Origin: Actinomycetota bacterium
GTDB taxonomy: Bacteria > Actinomycetota > Actinomycetes > S36-B12
Reading direction: 5' to 3'
Length of the DNA stretch: 15,182 nucleotides
NCBI GenBank assembly: GCA_026392575.1
Contig: JAPLBU010000324.1
Location: forward strand, 1-15,182
The number at the start of each line of letters is the position of its first letter. Positions within the stretch are counted from its first letter, which is position 1. The notes under the pieces were generated by a model. The model did not search any database. It was not told where the DNA came from and worked only from the letters and a program-made list of their open reading frames with translations. This document shows, in pieces, positions 14,024 to 15,182 of this stretch. Made by a program: the position numbers and the translations under genes.

Positions 14024-15007
14024 GTGGCGGCTCCGCAGAACTACCTGGCAGTGATCAAGGTCGTCGGCATCGGCGGCGGTGGCGTGAACGCCGTCAACCG
14101 CATGATCGAGGTCGGACTCAAGGGCGTGGAATTCATCGCCATCAACACGGACGCGCAGGCGCTGCTCATGAGCGATGCCGACGTGAAACCCCGAGGTCGG
14201 GAAGAAGGCAGCGGAGGACCACCTCGAGGAGATCGAGGAGGTGCTCAAGGGCGCCGACATGGTCTTCGTCACGGCAGGCGAGGGTGGCGGCACCGGTACC
14301 GGCGGCGCACCCGTCGTTGCCCGCGTTGCCCGCTCACTCGGTGCCCTGACCATCGGCGTCGTCACCCGGCCGTTCGGATTCGAAGGCCGTCGTCGGCAGT
14401 CGCAGGCCGACACCGGCGTCGACAACCTCCGCGCCGAGGTCGACACTCTCATCGTCATCCCTAACGATCGCCTGCTCTCGCTGGCCGATCGCAATATCAG
14501 CGTGATCGACGCACTCCGGCCGGCTGACCATGTCCTGCTCCAGGGCGTGTCCGGCATCACCGACCTGATCACGACGCCGGGTCTCATCAACCTGGACTTC
14601 GCCGATGTGAAGAGCATCATGCACTCGGCCGGCTCGGCGCTTATGGGCATCGGCTCGGCGCGTGGCGAGGACCGCGCGGTGGAGGCGGCCGAGAAGGCAA
14701 TCTCGAGCCCGCTGCTCGAAGCCGGTATCGACGGGGAGCGCATCCCGATGCGAACATCATCTTCGGAGCGGTCATCGACGACACCCTGGGCGACGAGGTG
14801 CGGGTCACCGTCATCGCCGCAGGCTTCGACGGCGGGGAGCCGCCGCCCAAGCGCGGGGGCGGTGCCACGGCACGACTGCGCGAGGGTGGCGACACCGGCG
14901 AGGTGCCGGCCATCGTCGCCCCGGGATCCCGCACGCTGTCCCAGCCGCGCGCCATCGTCTTCGACGATGCCGACGACGACCTCGATGTGCCCGACTTCCT
15001 GAAGTAG
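14024..15007 (+). CDS. ftsZ: Cell-division GTPase FtsZ, reading frame broken twice (about 14190 and 14740)
   Basis: FtsZ is the tubulin-like GTPase that forms the division ring. Segment 1 (GTG 14024 to about 14190) gives VIKVVGIGGGGVNAVNRMI, FIAINTDAQALLMSDADVK. Segment 2 (about 14192-14740) begins PEVGKKAAEDHLEEIEEVLK. It has the tubulin signature GGGTGTG (14283-14303), RPFGFEGRRR, LIVIPNDRLLSLADRN and the T7-loop NLDFAD (from 14589), and ends at SSPLLEAGIDG. Segment 3 runs from AHPDANIIFGAVIDD to the SepF/partner-binding tail DDDLDVPDFLK. Between segments 1 and 2 the family has about 16 residues (LDVGRELTRGLGAGAN region), implying about 47 nt lost. Between 2 and 3 it has about 29 residues (AHGVLL...GGSDLGL... 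region), implying about 85 nt lost. The observed frame changes fit both estimates. Read literally, the protein stops after the first break. A ribosome site supports the GTG start. Confidence 0.94.
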
Positions 15008-15024
15008 ACCGCGACACTCGGCGC

Positions 15025-15182
15025 ATGTTTCCGATCGCCGCGGGACTCGTCCCGTCCCGGAACCCTGGTGGCCGCCCATCCTCATGGGCGGCCACGGGCC
15101 GTTCCGGGGGAGTCAGCGGGCCGCCCTATGACTCGCTGAACCTGGGCGCCCATGTGGGCGACGACGAGCAGGCGGTGGGCGT
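15025..15182 (+). CDS. pgeF: PgeF/YfiH-family multicopper-type enzyme (DUF152), N-terminal fragment
   Basis: An open frame from ATG 15025 runs past the window edge and encodes about 52 residues. ATGRSGGVSGPPYDSLNLG followed by AHVGDDEQAVG matches the start of the YfiH/PgeF family (TxRxGGVS, PYxSLNLG, HVGDD). These are Zn- or Cu-binding enzymes reported to act on purine nucleosides or to edit peptidoglycan precursors (removing L-Ser incorporated by MurC). It is the usual neighbour directly after ftsZ in actinobacteria. The first 25 residues before ATGRSGG are atypical and are encoded by the arms of a strong hairpin, so the true start may lie downstream or the N-terminus may be divergent. No clear ribosome site precedes ATG 15025. 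The remainder, including the metal ligands, is outside the window. Confidence 0.8.
   Translation, partial: MFPIAAGLVPSRNPGGRPSSWAATGRSGGVSGPPYDSLNLGAHVGDDEQAVG
15056..15108. terminator. Strong hairpin 49 bases after ftsZ, overlapping the pgeF 5' end
   Basis: A perfect 12-bp stem, GTGGCCGCCCAT (15068-15079) with ATGGGCGGCCAC (15084-15095), encloses the loop CCTC. It is extended by an outer 8-bp stem, CCCGGAAC (15056-15063) with GTTCCGGG (15101-15108), across a small internal loop. No T-tract follows. It may terminate or attenuate transcription after ftsZ, or stabilise the ftsZ message, although it lies within the apparent pgeF reading frame. Confidence 0.55.

Noticed and set aside
14183..14200. 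Programmed ribosomal frameshifting in rsmH, murG or ftsZ
   Set aside because: Shifting frame would not restore the conserved residues that are absent at each junction. The missing segments are deletions, not only frame changes.
1..15182. A novel defence, secretion or biosynthetic system
   Set aside because: Every complete gene is a recognised dcw-cluster member, and no unexplained coding stretch of useful length remains.

Overview
The window is a division and cell-wall (dcw) cluster from a high-GC Gram-positive bacterium, almost certainly an actinobacterium. The GC content is roughly two-thirds by eye. The gene order is rsmH-ftsL-ftsI-murE-murF-mraY-murD-ftsW-murG-murC-ftsQ, then a non-coding gap, then ftsZ and pgeF (yfiH). 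There is no ftsA or ddl, FtsL has the 'ARALGMVPSENPVFL' pattern, and FtsZ ends in DDDLDVPDFLK. MurE carries the DNPR motif expected of a meso-diaminopimelate-adding enzyme. The genes look like those of an uncultured or little-studied lineage, but I cannot name a genus.

Layout: bases 1-111 are the tail of an unidentified membrane protein. From 116 to 13599 eleven plus-strand genes are packed head to tail, mostly with ATGA or GTGA stop/start overlaps, which indicates one translationally coupled operon. RsmH modifies 16S rRNA. MurC, MurD, MurE and MurF build UDP-MurNAc-pentapeptide, MraY and MurG make lipid I and lipid II, and FtsW with FtsI polymerise and cross-link septal peptidoglycan. FtsL and FtsQ are bitopic divisome scaffold proteins. 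A 424-base gap (13600-14023) separates ftsQ from ftsZ. It contains a 35-bp tandem duplication that starts in the last codons of ftsQ, an array of CCGGGACAAACGG-like motifs, a very long hairpin and the ftsZ leader. ftsZ (14024-15007) is followed by a second strong hairpin that overlaps the start of a partial pgeF.

The most unusual observation is that three essential genes are broken in the sequence as given. rsmH, murG and ftsZ (twice) each lack a short conserved stretch, estimated at 8, 16, 47 and 85 nt from family conservation. None of these is a multiple of three, so each causes a frameshift, while the sequence on both sides remains well conserved. The other nine complete genes look intact. 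I favour small deletions introduced by assembly or sequencing over real inactivation, because the genes are essential. This has to be tested against reads.

I found no convincing new multi-gene system: the coding content is a standard dcw cluster. The candidates for something new are the intergenic repeat and hairpin array, and several substitutions at normally conserved motif positions in RsmH, MurE, MurD and MurC.
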